Source: Cylindrotheca closterium
Lineage: Eukaryota > Bacillariophyta > Bacillariophyceae > Bacillariales > Bacillariaceae
NCBI GenBank assembly: GCA_933822405.4
Contig: CAKOGP040000224.1
Coordinates: 417,868-481,867 of the forward strand
Direction: 5' to 3'
DNA: 64,000 bases
Part shown: piece after piece, positions 50,301-59,700 of the stretch
How positions within the stretch are numbered: the first letter of the stretch is position 1
How the letters are laid out: each line of letters starts with the position of its first letter
The notes under the pieces: model-generated
The model's input: only the letters and a program-made list of their open reading frames with translations
What the model was told of the DNA's origin: nothing
Database searches by the model: none
Program-made: the position numbers and the translations under genes

Positions 50301-53300
50301 CATTCAGCATCTTGGTTCTTCAGCATCATTTTGTTGTTTCTTGCCTTGACTGTATCCACCTGATTATTTGCTTCCAAAAGTTCTCTCTGGAGTTGCTCTG
50401 AGGATATTCTTGCCTCAGATAGCTCTTTTACTAAGCGGGATACTGCTTGTACTGACTCACCGCTTTTTGACATCAGTGCAACAACTGTCGTACGGGAAGT
50501 TGCCCACTCTTCTTTTGCCGACTCCAACTCTTTCTCCAAGGATACAACAATCTCTTCCGATGCTTTCTTTTTTGACACCAAATCTTCGGCTCTTTTCGCT
50601 TGCATCTTGCCCTCTTGCTTCAGCCCACTGATTTCCTTCATAGCCTCAACAGTCGAATCATTTGACTCTTTTAACTCTTTTTCAAGCTGAGTTACCATGT
50701 CTCCCAATTCAGCAATTGACAATTTGTCAGCCTCACACTCCTCATTTGCGACAGATAGTTGCTTCTCCAATGCAGCAACAATCGACTCCTTTGCTTTGTG
50801 CTGGAAAACCATGTCTGCAAGTCTTTCTTTTGTTATCGCAGTCTCCTCATTCGATGCCAAAACTTCTGCTTCAGATTTGTACATCAGTTGTTTTGACTTG
50901 TCCAAATCCTTCTCTAGACCTGATATTACTCGCTTTAATTCTGCACCCTGTGAGGTTAGGAAAACAGCATGTGACTTGTGTGACAGTGCTTCTGCCTTGG
51001 ACAGATCAAGTTCCTTCTCCAATTTAGCAATATTTTCTTCAGCCATTTTGTGCTTCCATTTCAGATCCGAAATCGTAGCGTTGCTTGCATCTTGTGCATG
51101 TTTTGTTGCAGCAAGCTCACGTTCTGTCTCTTTTGTCAGATGCTCCGCTGAAGCCAGTTGCCTCCCAAGCCGGGCCAGTCGACCTTCGTTGTCATCGAGC
51201 TTCCCCAACAGTTCACCATTTTGTATCTTCAATTCTTTTATGACTGATTGGCTGGCCTCCGCATCCGAACTGACCATTGTCAGTTCTACCTTCGATTGCA
51301 TCATCAACTCTTTCGATTCCGCTAATTCAATTTGAAGTCGCGACACAGTGTGTTCGGATTCAAGATTTTTCTCCACCAAAAGATCAGAGTGTGCCTTGTG
51401 GGACTCTGACTGATGTGTGAGTTCAGAAAGCTCCCTTTCCAAGTCTGAAATAGAGGTTTCTGCTTCTTTATTCTTGGCTTCCAAGATTACAATGGCAGAC
51501 TTGCTGGATTCGTTTTCGACCCTTGCCAGTTCCAATTCTAATTCCCTTTTTGCAGTCATTTGCTTTGACTCTGTCAATGACTGACGGATCTTCCTGGTGC
51601 ATTCTTCTGACATTCCGATTTTCGACGCCAAAACAGCAATTTCTTTGGTGCTTGCTTCAAATTGTTGTCTCAGAGTCAATAGATCATTTCCAGCCTGCTG
51701 GGACGACTTTCTAGTTTCGAGTAGTTCCTTTTCCACATTCGAAGCTTCAACTTTCATTTCTCTATTCACCAATATCAGTTCTTGAATTCGAGACTTGTCC
51801 ATTTCGGATTCCTCCTCAAGTGCCTCGAGGTCCAGTTGGGTCTGTTCAGCAGCCATTTTGGAGTCAGCCAATTCTTTCCTCAATCTCAAGACAGAGTCAT
51901 TTGATTTCTCACTCTTCGAAGCCAACTCAACAATAGTAGCCTTCCTTGTCTTGCATTCTTGTTGTTCCAAAATAAAGTCTTTCTGTAACCGAGCAAGCAT
52001 TGCTTCTCCTTGCTTTCTTTCCATGGCCATTTCAACGACATTGGCCATTGCTTCTGCTTTGGATGCGGCAAGCTGGGATTCTAAAGCTTCAATCATTTGC
52101 TTTGAATCACCAAGCTTGCGCTCCAACCACGAGACTGCTTGCATAGATTCGTCACTTTGGAAAATCAGTGCAAGGATAGTTTTTGTTTTGTTCTGCGTCT
52201 CATCCTTTGCTCCAGCAAGCTCCTTTTTCAGCAAAGTGACCTCTGCTTCAGACGCCTCATTCTTTGATTTGATTTCATTGATTGCCGCTGTCTTTGAACG
52301 GACTTCTTGTTCTGATGCAGCAAGTTCAATTCTCAATCTCTCCATTATCTTTCCAGATTTAGCAAGTTCGTGCTCCAATCCTGATATTATTGCACTCAAT
52401 TCTTCTTTCTTTTCAGTCACAGTCACGATAGTTGCTTTGCTCGTCTGGGCATCCTCGTTTGCCAAGAAAAGTTCTCTTTCGAGGCGAGTGATATTAGCGT
52501 CCAACTCTTTGGCTTGCAACTCCATCGCATATAGCTGTGCCTTGCTCTTTCGGGACTCCTTGTAGGAGTTCTTCACCGATTTCTTCGATTCTTCCAGCTC
52601 GCCTAGTAGCCTTGATATCGTCTCCTCTTTTTCTTGGCTCTTGGAATTTAGCGACACTATTTCTTCTTCGTTGATGTCACGTTCTGCCATGGCTACCACC
52701 AATTCCTTTTCCAGTGTGGCGGAGTGCGATTCAGCCTCTTCTAGCTTTTTTACCACATCGGCCATTGTAACCTTGTTCATTTTGTTCTCTTCCTTTGCCT
52801 CAGATAGCTCTTCCTGTGTCTTCATTGTGACATTCCTCGACTCTGCTAGCTCGTTTTGCAAAGCAGCAATCTTTACGAAAGCATCTTCATTGAGGGACAT
52901 CAACCCGTCGAGTCTATCTCTGGATACTTCCGATTCTTGCTTAGCTGAATCTAATTCAATGCAACGTTGTTCTGTTGCCAGTTTTGATTCAGCAAGCTGT
53001 TTCGCCAGACGCATAACTGCTACTCCTGACTCCTCGCTTCTTGTACTCAAAGAAGCAATCGCAACCTTGCTTGCTTCGGCGTCTTTCTTCGCTGCAGCAA
53101 GATCATTCTCCAATTTGGCGACCAATGCTTCGGATTCTTGATTCTTGTAAGACAACTCGTCGATTCGAGACTTGCCCATCCCAACAGCTTTTTTGGTCTC
53201 AGCAAGACTAGCATCGAGTTTACCAATGTCCGTTTCAGCATTTTGACTCCTCGCTGTTAGATCATCGATTGTTCCATTTCGCGACTCAATTTCTTCATTT

Positions 53301-55474
53301 GCTGCAGCAAGGTCATTCTCCAGCTGAGCGATGATTTCTCCAGAATCTTCACCCATTGTTGTCAATGCTTCGATTCTTGCATGTAGTTTGACCGCTTCTT
53401 CCTTGGTCGATGTTAGCTCCGTCTCCAGCTGTCCGACCTTTGCTTCGGATGCTTCGCTGTCTGTCATCAGCTCGCCAATTCTTGCTTTGTCTGCCTCAGA
53501 TTCATTCTTTAAGGAATGGAGCTCCTGCTTTGTCAGCTCCATCGAAGACTTGGATTCTGCTAGCTTATTCTCCAAGCGCGCAACAATCTTCAGTGATTCC
53601 TTGTACTGCACCATCAACTTGTCATGCTTAGTCTTGTTTGACACGTTCTCTTCTTCGACAGAAAGCAACCTCTTCTCGATTTCATCAGAAGCAGATTTTG
53701 CATCTTGAAGTTCGAATTGAAGCTGTGTAATCGTGGAGACTGCCAATAGACGCTTGGATGCCTCCACTGTATAGCTCGACATTTTGGTATCTCTCTCTTG
53801 CCTAACTGCGCCAAGCTCTTGCTGTTTCTCTTCCAATTCCTTCTTGGTCGTTTGAACTATGTCAGTCGACGCCGCGAGGTCTGCTATGGTCGCTTCAAAC
53901 TCCTTCTGAAGTCTTTCGTTTTCGTCTATGGTGACCTGGAGGTTCGTTCTAAGGCTTTCTGCATCATTCAGGGCAGAGTGTAACTTGCATCGAGCATCCG
54001 CTAGTTCAGTTGTATGCTTGGATTCGGCCTCTTGCAAGTCATGCTCCAAACTTTGAATGGTAGACTTGACCTTGTTGACCTCGGCTTCAGACACTTCAAG
54101 TTGAGATTTGATCTCCTGAGTTTGAGTCACTGCGTCATCAAGATCGAATTGATGCTTTACTTGCTGGTCTGCCATTGATGCTGTTAGCGCGGCAACTTCA
54201 CGTTGAGAGGTCTCATAGTGTTGGCGGGCTTGGTCGCAATACTCGTCCAGTATAGCATTTCGTTCGACGTCTGCAAGCCACAACTGTTTTGATTCAATCA
54301 TGCTTGCTTCCAGCATCTTCACTCGTTGTACCGCAGCTGCGAAGTCCTCTGAGAGTATATCATTCCGTTCCACGACACCAAGCAACTGCTGTTGTGACTT
54401 GAAAAGTCTGCCTTGGAGCAGCGAGACTCTTTCCGTTGCAGTGGATCGCTCCTTTTGCTCCTCGTTCAAAGTAGACTGCAATGTAGCCACTGTATTTTGG
54501 GAGGAAACAAGATTTTCATCGACAATTTGGCATTGATCAAAAGCATCAAGAAATTCTGCCTTCGTTCGGAGTAGTTCCTTATCGAAACGAGATTCTCTTT
54601 CTTCGGCTTCGTTCAAACGCTTCATTAGGCTGACTTCCTTGTCCTTTCGAGCTCTAATTTCTTTTTCTGCCATTTCGTAGTTCAACAACTGCACCTTGAA
54701 AGCTTGGAAAGTAGCGTCGGCTTCATCAACCTTGATATCCAACGCCAATTGCAAGTTCTCGTTCTTCTGTTCGACGGTTTCCAGGGCAATTCGTGTCTCG
54801 GAAAGCTCCTGCATTAATTCCTTCGCTTCATTCATTTTTTCCTCGTGAACAGCAATAGTGTTTACCAATTCAACATTAGTTCGGGCAAGATCCAAGCACT
54901 CAGTCGACTTGGCCTCTAGGTTCTGCTCCAAAATTTCAGCCTTAGCATTCGAATCTCTTGCTTTGGTCATCCAGCCCAAGGCATCTTCAGCAAGCTTGAG
55001 TTCTCGTGCTTGTGACTTGTGAAATCTCAATGTATTCTCTTTCAGTTCGATATTTCTTTCTTCGAGTTCTTCTGCATGTTCAGCGACTTGCTGTTTCAGA
55101 ACTTTTTCTCGCTTCAAGCTGTCGTCGAGCAACCTTGTCTTCTCGTTCAATTTGGAAGTAAGCTTCTCTTTTTCCCCTAGAATCTTTTTGCGCTCTTTAT
55201 TCGAGTTGGCTTGTAGCTTTCTCAATTTGGATTCCCATTCCGCATTGGTCTTGGTGGTTTCCTTGAGTGCAGCATCGCGTTGCTTCTGATTCTCCTTCAC
55301 AAAGGACTTTTGATCTTTGACAACTTTTTGGGCTTCCTTCAACGCCCGTGTTGTCTTATCAAGTTGACCCTTGGTCTCTTGATATAAGCTCTTGTACTTT
55401 TCGTATGAGTTGCTCAAACCTTCCAGAGGAGTCTCATCCAAGCCATCGTCGTCCTTGGTGCGACGACGAAACAT
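44330..55474 (-). CDS. Giant coiled-coil protein 2 (3714 aa)
   Basis: A single 11.1-kb exon, one of the longest uninterrupted frames one would expect in a diatom, encoding near-continuous coiled coil. N-terminus MFRRRTKDDDGLDETPLEGL then YEKYKSLYQETKGQLDKTTR; C-terminus YKDQTFQSENALKEVTNNL ending DEFEWYEV. Both ends match the 2305-aa neighbour, while the internal repeats differ. Near DNA 45.9-47.9 kb four units of about 179 residues recur, with landmarks LLQNKLSTSEGAVKDL, LLQNKLTGSEGTVIAL, VLKNELSTSEDKL and LLQNELSSSEEAMKEL. The rest is made of looser repeats using the words SRLEKELAESK, AEASKATIVALTSK and similar. No other domain seen. A structural scaffold role is likely; location unknown. 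Confidence 0.8.
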   Translation of the reverse strand: MFRRRTKDDDGLDETPLEGLSNSYEKYKSLYQETKGQLDKTTRALKEAQKVVKDQKSFVKENQKQRDAALKETTKTNAEWESKLRKLQANSNKERKKILGEKEKLTSKLNEKTRLLDDSLKREKVLKQQVAEHAEELEERNIELKENTLRFHKSQARELKLAEDALGWMTKARDSNAKAEILEQNLEAKSTECLDLARTNVELVNTIAVHEEKMNEAKELMQELSETRIALETVEQKNENLQLALDIKVDEADATFQAFKVQLLNYEMAEKEIRARKDKEVSLMKRLNEAEERESRFDKELLRTKAEFLDAFDQCQIVDENLVSSQNTVATLQSTLNEEQKERSTATERVSLLQGRLFKSQQQLLGVVERNDILSEDFAAAVQRVKMLEASMIESKQLWLADVERNAILDEYCDQARQHYETSQREVAALTASMADQQVKHQFDLDDAVTQTQEIKSQLEVSEAEVNKVKSTIQSLEHDLQEAESKHTTELADARCKLHSALNDAESLRTNLQVTIDENERLQKEFEATIADLAASTDIVQTTKKELEEKQQELGAVRQERDTKMSSYTVEASKRLLAVSTITQLQFELQDAKSASDEIEKRLLSVEEENVSNKTKHDKLMVQYKESLKIVARLENKLAESKSSMELTKQELHSLKNESEADKARIGELMTDSEASEAKVGQLETELTSTKEEAVKLHARIEALTTMGEDSGEIIAQLENDLAAANEEIESRNGTIDDLTARSQNAETDIGKLDASLAETKKAVGMGKSRIDELSYKNQESEALVAKLENDLAAAKKDAEASKVAIASLSTRSEESGVAVMRLAKQLAESKLATEQRCIELDSAKQESEVSRDRLDGLMSLNEDAFVKIAALQNELAESRNVTMKTQEELSEAKEENKMNKVTMADVVKKLEEAESHSATLEKELVVAMAERDINEEEIVSLNSKSQEKEETISRLLGELEESKKSVKNSYKESRKSKAQLYAMELQAKELDANITRLERELFLANEDAQTSKATIVTVTEKKEELSAIISGLEHELAKSGKIMERLRIELAASEQEVRSKTAAINEIKSKNEASEAEVTLLKKELAGAKDETQNKTKTILALIFQSDESMQAVSWLERKLGDSKQMIEALESQLAASKAEAMANVVEMAMERKQGEAMLARLQKDFILEQQECKTRKATIVELASKSEKSNDSVLRLRKELADSKMAAEQTQLDLEALEEESEMDKSRIQELILVNREMKVEASNVEKELLETRKSSQQAGNDLLTLRQQFEASTKEIAVLASKIGMSEECTRKIRQSLTESKQMTAKRELELELARVENESSKSAIVILEAKNKEAETSISDLERELSELTHQSESHKAHSDLLVEKNLESEHTVSRLQIELAESKELMMQSKVELTMVSSDAEASQSVIKELKIQNGELLGKLDDNEGRLARLGRQLASAEHLTKETERELAATKHAQDASNATISDLKWKHKMAEENIAKLEKELDLSKAEALSHKSHAVFLTSQGAELKRVISGLEKDLDKSKQLMYKSEAEVLASNEETAITKERLADMVFQHKAKESIVAALEKQLSVANEECEADKLSIAELGDMVTQLEKELKESNDSTVEAMKEISGLKQEGKMQAKRAEDLVSKKKASEEIVVSLEKELESAKEEWATSRTTVVALMSKSGESVQAVSRLVKELSEARISSEQLQRELLEANNQVDTVKARNNKMMLKNQDAECTVERLQIELEKAKEESNSGRMAITALTSQNENSEETISRLGRELREANESMTKSKAELATTIADMGTTMAVNEELTSKNQWAKAILSMMEQELATAKEDAKTSAARIAMLTSTQEESNQAMSELKKQVADANEALLQSKTYIAMVEQEAAAHQLTINEITGRNQEAEGAVARLEKELASAQKEKSALEELASKSDELSLQNERTEGEMVRLQKQLYETKKVMEQTQYQLVEAKEEAKASKTIMIKMQSQIEKAQKLENELAAAKGDADRYNTQVVSLMAKNEELTVLASRLECQLVDSKESMFRSQEKLTATIALVETGKSVVNQLLSVNGELASSLHSSEGDVACLKTQLFESKKLRERIDGELFAAQEELETRTTAIANCKLDGKKVKTTVATIETKRDASERAINVLSSEDKNLVGVASQLEKDLTQLKKMLSQAYADLAASNEESEKTKARLDEMILERKDAKTNVESVKKELDIALEECKSRRLASVALNVKTDELGESVRRLEKELIESNESKTNSCAEIEELKEETKMQEARTKDLLSQKEDLEANVTILEQQLLDATIASQQTTAELVSTKQELERNKATVGGLASSVEGTKANAAQLAKVLTEAMSSKEKSEADLKLAREEIQEGKSTNSKLEKKLDEVQAEKEAHQSTIVALTTKIAECQNELVAANDETQKLESTISDLMAECNLAKGDVSRLEKQLTTARDDDEHSKATIVILTAKCDESNKTVLRLETVLSDAQKLSEQCQLELAATKKEAESSNEVIDNLILKNAESEKNVSRLEEVLAKTKNLAEKYKIDFYAAKEEADKRMEKLSADSKKTVSLLQNKLSTSEGAVKDLKSKLASLNGEVEKREAAIDVLTAEMNQAEESNARLEQEISIANEEVEKSKASICALDLKFVESNKATLRLKNELSKAVKLTEDCRMEAKQNVENCQTDLSAAKEEADRSKALVKNLTAKINATESIITRLEQELDEAKDENKASKLTMDELNKTALASEKAVSLLQNKLTGSEGTVIALENKLASLNVEAKTREAIIANMTVERNQCKETVTRLKHQLAIADEEVNNSKASISALNLKCIESKERALSLENELTDSRKLTEQSQMDEKEKEEIYQDGLSEAREEANKSKTEVKNLTVKIDKTQSIVAKLEQELEEAKDESKACKSTILKLTEKAAASDQIVSVLKNELSTSEDKLTILNGKAKQREAAIANLTVESNQAKENFARLEQELAMASEEAEERKASIAALNLTFIETKGTVSRLEKELINSRKLNEKLQREAKQNEEKLQNDLSSAREETTKSKVLTENLSAKIDETETIVARLEQELDEAKNENKARNLTILELFEKAAASEKTLVLLQNELSSSEEAMKELEATLASLNDEAATREDTITDLTSEMAQVKQNVTRLEQELTTRSKEAEKNKVSFDALNMKCAEANKSVLRLDQELADARKLTEECQMKLSVVMKEAEMSQQAVTVLTLKNKEAETMICGLECDLAESNINQEQQLEEIMAMNAKEKATFDEMKSKYEDTQQQIAKQAEELSESKSITNTISEELVSAKSETETCKRTIVRLLSQHEESSEAVLKLENELVESKAALAAANEVVQRVDSLQLNQNEAEANVARLEQELSQSQACHEVTKHEIKTAMMVIDELRLKNENTEAIVVKLQDELSAANATTEMIQNELMKAKEDSDNRNQSSETILRLEYELAESNKTFEQTLFNLAQVKEASEQRQTLINDLTAKNEASIEKIATLQSEMEQTKLIAARHQEQLSSAETMLKENKLGLDRAREEESSKSVKMKAETETLRSKVANLEKAISATRTEKASLEMSEMKTRGDIGNLQKALEESKIETSSAEFQLQETRDQLEALQAELETMKNQSSEVQYDELQKSHQEAIAALRASREETYSTLQMRIEDLESDLNDTKFQLQQAEIMAEESQSETAYHRKTLTDLGIEFKNYKDQTFQSENALKEVTNNLKDEFEWYEV
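45900..47900 (-). repeat. Coding repeats of about 537 bp in giant coiled-coil protein 2
   Basis: The landmark attctgcagc/attcttgagc/attctggagc occurs at 47801, 47264, 46727 and 46211. The intervals are 537, 537 and 516 bp, that is 179, 179 and 172 codons. The repeats are diverged in sequence but clearly collinear in protein. The shorter interval reflects loss of exactly seven residues (see findings). Outer boundaries are approximate. Confidence 0.75.
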
Positions 55475-56119
55475 AATTGGCTACTTGTTGGAAACAAATG
55501 CTGAATCGCAATCCTGAAGTCTTGTGTAGAATTAGATTTCAGATCCAATGTCCTTGGTATGTTGTTGTTGATCTTTTATTGATGGTAGAGATGGGATCAT
55601 TCCCATTGTCGGGTGGTATTTTCGAAGTGATTTTGTGTGATGGATTTCGGTATTATTGAGAATATAAACGGTCGTGCGACTAAATCCGCGCCAGCCGTAA
55701 AGAATACTCATACGAGAAAATACCGGTTTTCCAGGCCGGCGTGTTGACAGTAACAACGGAAAAACTGCATTCAACAAACGGAGATTCGGAGAACGAGGAA
55801 CTAGAAAAGATGAGAAGAGAAAACACACAGTATGGTAGTGTTTATCTTCATTAATTTTGAAACGCACCTTATGGGTCTCACCACAACAATGCATCTTGGA
55901 TTTATTCTGCATCCGGTTCAGTGGTTATGATCCGATTGATCCATTACGAGCTTAGACTATTTCGGCAAAGTGACACATACTGAGACCGTTCTCGCTTCCC
56001 AAACCGCATCTTCAAATCATTTAGTTCCAGTCTCACATTCTGCCATTGACTGATTTCAGAAAATGTCATTTCTTTCGCATCATGCTTGCAACCTAGTTGA
56101 TCCCTGTCGACTTGAGCAT
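55475..56119. other. Intergenic, 5' of giant coiled-coil gene 2
   Basis: About 645 bp between the coiled-coil start and the stop of the GT32 gene. Open frames here lack convincing protein character. Contains a TACCGGTT site at 55721. Confidence 0.5.
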
Positions 56120-57472
56120 TCACGGGCCGTTGTGCCCACCACCAACCGCCTTGTCTAGATTGGAATGCATTTGTGAGAAACAGCCTCCAGCCGGTCCTCG
56201 TACAGGTTGTATGACATCCACTTGTACACCCATTTTCCCAAATTCTTTCACTTTCCCTGCGGGACTAATGAATATTGGTGTAGCATACTTTTCCTCAGAG
56301 GATATCACTTTGGCGGATCTGCCTTCTTGATCTTCCACACCCTTGACCATTCGAGGAAGGGAACGACTCCAATCTTGTTCTTCGTCATCTTCTCTACTGA
56401 ATTGTTCCAAGGCCTTTTGCAGTGCTTCAGGTCCAGTCTGGTATACCAAATCCGGCGAGGCAATGTTTTCAGCCGTCAGTATCCGCAACAGGGTGTGCTG
56501 TATCGCGTAATACATCACAGGATGCTTGGGCGAAGATGCCATGAAAGTCGTGTTCATTCGTTGGCTAGCCGCGTCGAATATAAAGATTGCATCATCGTCT
56601 TTTTGGAGCGTTTGAAAATGAAAGTTATCGGGCATGGAATTGACATCCGCCACGACTCCTCCGTAGACCCAGAGTACCAAATAACTCCATAGATTCTTTT
56701 CCACAGGCGGCAAATACAATAGACAGTTTTGAACCACAAGTCGCAAATAAGGAAACTCTGGATATTGCATTTCCAAGAATAGCTGGGCCAGGGCAGATTC
56801 ATCATGCAAGTAGTAAGACCATTTGTTGTGTGAAAAGGCTGACCATTTCTGTGACGCACGAGCAAAGTTCATAGTCAAGCATCTATCCTTGTTTGTCTGA
56901 TGAATCATGGCTGGAATTTGGCGTCGCGATGGTCTGGCATAGTGATACCATGGATTGTGATGGTTGGCAGTCCACCTCAAATCACCTCTGCACGACTGCT
57001 GCATATTCTGAGATCGAATGGAGTTCGTTCCGATAGTGGTGAGATTCTGAATATCAATTGGAATCCTCGCTGGTTTATCAATCATCCAAGGCTCATAACC
57101 ATATTGATCGTAGTAGGCATCTGTCACGTGCTCAGCCCGGAGTACATAGCCGAGATACCACTCCAAGACCAGAATCAGTATGGGACCCCAGAACAATCCC
57201 TGTTTGGCACAAGGTCGCATCCGCAGCGTCCTTTTGTAAATGCGCTTCTTGGCTGCAGGTTTCTTCCCAACTTTCAAGTCTCTAATACCCCGTCGAAGAG
57301 CTTGAAAGAAAAACTGCTGGCGCCTCTTGGCCAATTCTGCATCCTCATCATCATTGTCCTTGTGTTCGTCATAGTCGTCCACATGGTCCGTCAATGGGCG
57401 GCGTTCGTTGATGCTGGTGAGTCTTCCTCTCTTATTTGCATTCTTCTGGATAGACGTCTTGCGTCGTGGCAT
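56120..57472 (-). CDS. GT32 (OCH1-like) type II membrane glycosyltransferase
   Basis: 450 aa, intronless. A charged cytosolic tail (1-90) precedes one signal-anchor helix GLFWGPILILVLEWYLGYVL (about 92-111). The lumenal domain begins with the family's RQIPAMIHQTNKDRCLT, followed by YYLHDESALAQLFLEMQYP and LWSYLVLWVYGGVVADVNSM. The Gly_transf_sug domain normally has a D-x-D that binds a metal and nucleotide sugar; here it reads Asp276-Val-Asn278, so the second acid is Asn. Family members transfer mannose in yeast N-glycan outer-chain or inositolphosphoceramide synthesis. The order AIFIFDAASQRMNTTFMASS and PKHPVMYYAIQHTL supports the assignment. Golgi location is inferred from topology; donor and acceptor not determinable. 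Confidence 0.8.
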   Translation of the reverse strand: MPRRKTSIQKNANKRGRLTSINERRPLTDHVDDYDEHKDNDDEDAELAKRRQQFFFQALRRGIRDLKVGKKPAAKKRIYKRTLRMRPCAKQGLFWGPILILVLEWYLGYVLRAEHVTDAYYDQYGYEPWMIDKPARIPIDIQNLTTIGTNSIRSQNMQQSCRGDLRWTANHHNPWYHYARPSRRQIPAMIHQTNKDRCLTMNFARASQKWSAFSHNKWSYYLHDESALAQLFLEMQYPEFPYLRLVVQNCLLYLPPVEKNLWSYLVLWVYGGVVADVNSMPDNFHFQTLQKDDDAIFIFDAASQRMNTTFMASSPKHPVMYYAIQHTLLRILTAENIASPDLVYQTGPEALQKALEQFSREDDEEQDWSRSLPRMVKGVEDQEGRSAKVISSEEKYATPIFISPAGKVKEFGKMGVQVDVIQPVRGPAGGCFSQMHSNLDKAVGGGHNGP

Positions 57473-57907
57473 ATCACGAGCACTTTTCTAGAATATCCCA
57501 CCTAATCTGATGATAGAGTTCAGCTGGTGTGATGATGATGATGGTGATGATATTTTATATGTACCGGTATATGAGATGATGACAATATACAATGCGATGG
57601 TTATAGTATACTCGTACGATAGATAGTGTGCACGGTGGGATGAGATGAGATCTGACAATGACCATAATCTTTTTGCTCCCCCTGATTTCGCTTCACTCCC
57701 CCGCAATCCGTTGCCATATTTTTTAAAATGTCATAGTAATGTACTTGTACGTGTACCGGTGCATTTTTTAAAATACCGGCAAGCTGTTTTTTTAACAAGA
57801 AGAAAGTTTGTCCGTGTGGAACGCATATTATATTACAATAATATCCCCGCAATCAAAAATCGCCACATCATCATCACCACCATCATCGCATCTCTCATCT
57901 CGCATAA
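57473..57907. other. Intergenic between the GT32 gene and pseudogene D
   Basis: 435 bp, probably carrying the divergent promoters. Contains TACCGGTA (57562-57569), TACCGGTG (57754-57761), GATGAT runs and a TTTTTTAAAAT-type A/T stretch. No gene supported. Confidence 0.5.
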
Positions 57908-59700
57908 AACCATGAACCACAACTACTGCAAGAGAGCCATGGCTGTTTTGGATTCTGCACTACGGGGACTTCAAAGCCTTCCAATTTTGATTTATCCATA
58001 AGAAAAACTCAGACAAATTCTCAGCATGTGCTATCCCATGAGGATAATCAGAAGAAGTGAGAAATCGAAGGCATGCTTTCAGATGCCTTTCATAAACTGT
58101 CGTTTGAAGAAAGGCAAGAACAGCAAGACGCCTTACACGGGGTGGATGACAAGATTCAAGAAGAAGCAGCTCTTATTGAGAATTCACTGAAGGAATTAGA
58201 CGACCATCTGAATCGTACTAAAAGAGGAAGCGTCTACGAAAAGGCAGAAACTATGAATCCAGCTTATGCTCATGCTAGAGCTTTCCGCCTAATGTTTCTG
58301 AGAGGGAACCGATACGATGCCAAGGCAGCGGCAAACCAGATGATCCGATTCTTTGCCCAGAAAGAAAAGATATTCGGAACCGAAAAGTTGGTAAAAGACA
58401 TTTCGATTGCAGATCTGGATCAGGATGATCTAGACTTTCTCAAGTCAGGTTGTTTGCAGCTTGGTGGGAAGGATATGTCGAATAGACAAATCATCATTCA
58501 ATTTCCAGGCATCCGAAACTTCAAAATGATACAGAATGAGTTGCGGGCAAGGTACTTCTTAACCATGATTGCGTTGGAGTCTGAAGAAGTCCAAACACGT
58601 GGGGCGGTGGCAATTACCTACACCGTCGGTGAATATAGGGATAGCAAAGAGGGAGGGGGATACCTGGAAAATATGCGTTTAGCGATGGTACGATATTTTG
58701 TTTCTGTCCTGGCTGCTGTTCTCCTGATTATGGTTTGGTTCCAACTGACACTGCTGCGTTCTTGGTCATATGTATATAGTCAATTCCAATCTACATTGCA
58801 GCCAATCTAATGTGCTGTGACGAATATGCGGAATATTTGCTTGCCAGCACTGTAGTGAAAGCGATGCCTGTGAAGCTTCGGGCTCGCTTCCGCTCGCATT
58901 ATGGTAGCCATGTGGAGTGCCAGTATCAGCTGTCAACATACGGGATACACCCTGGTTTGATACCGCTTGATCCCATGACATTTGCCCTTCGCCTTGAACG
59001 TCACTTGAATTGGTTCCACTCATTATTAACGGCTTCCCCCAAAAATAGTACTATATCGGAGCAATCCGATCTGCTCGTCAGATCAGAGACGCCCGATGAC
59101 GTCCTGTTTCTCGGGGGCACGAAGAGCAACAATGTGGGGAATCTCCGCCTTCGATCTCTCGTGAAGGTATTAACACCATCATATAGTTCTGCTGTGAATG
59201 ACAAAAAGAGAGTGATAGTAGATGGAATGATCAGCGATATTCACAAGTCTGGAGGACGTTTTCTGAAACAGGTCAAAGGGCCACAACCTTGGAGCGAGCT
59301 GACCGTGGAGGAAACGAGGAAGAAAATCGCACAGGCATTCAGGAACCATAGGCGTCGACCAAATGCTACCCAACAGAAGGAAGCAATTGGAAACCCCATC
59401 GCCGACTCCCCTGGCCCAAACGATATCGTCTTTGGCAAGACGCAAAAAAATCGAGGGCGTGAGTTACTACAGCATCTCATCAAAGATTAATCCGAGGAGT
59501 ACGATGCCTTGGATCGAGGAATGAAGGTGAAAGTCATAGATACAGTTATCGGTAGAATTCAAAGCGAAGGTGGCCGCTTTCTATTGCCAACGCCAGACGG
59601 AAATGGGTGGACCGAGGTGTCAAATGAGGCTGCTCGGGGTAGAATCAGAAAGTATTTCCGGAATAATCGACGGACGTCAAAGGTGAAGGTGGGGACGTAA
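57908..59700 (+). pseudogene. Gene D: disrupted CRAL-TRIO/DUF6824 paralogue
   Basis: Homology to genes A-C, E and F runs the whole length, but the frame is broken. The N-terminal relic (SHGCFGFCTTG at about 57935) is in the right frame with no ATG; the nearest ATGs (57912, 57939) are in another frame, implying a one-base shift. TGA at 58058-58060 sits where A has KKKDEIETML and D has KK*EIEGML. TAA at 59488-59490 interrupts IKD*SEEYDALDRGMK, after which the second DUF6824-type domain continues intact to 59700. An intron at 58688-58779 (92 nt, GTACGA...TATATAG) occupies the same place as in gene E. The remaining frame from ATG 58073 to TAA 59490 could still give a truncated protein lacking most of the second domain. 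Confidence 0.82.
58688..58779 (+). other. Intron of pseudogene D
   Basis: 92 nt. The protein before it ends MRLAM and after it resumes SIPIYIAANLMCC, matching E (LAM | SLPIHWASNHFVC). Phase 0. The position is shared with gene E but not gene B. Confidence 0.75.

Noticed and set aside
58073..59490. Treating D as a normal intact two-exon gene starting at 58073
   Set aside because: The family N-terminus is visible upstream in the same frame behind a TGA, and the second DUF6824 domain continues beyond TAA 59488, so the frame is a remnant.
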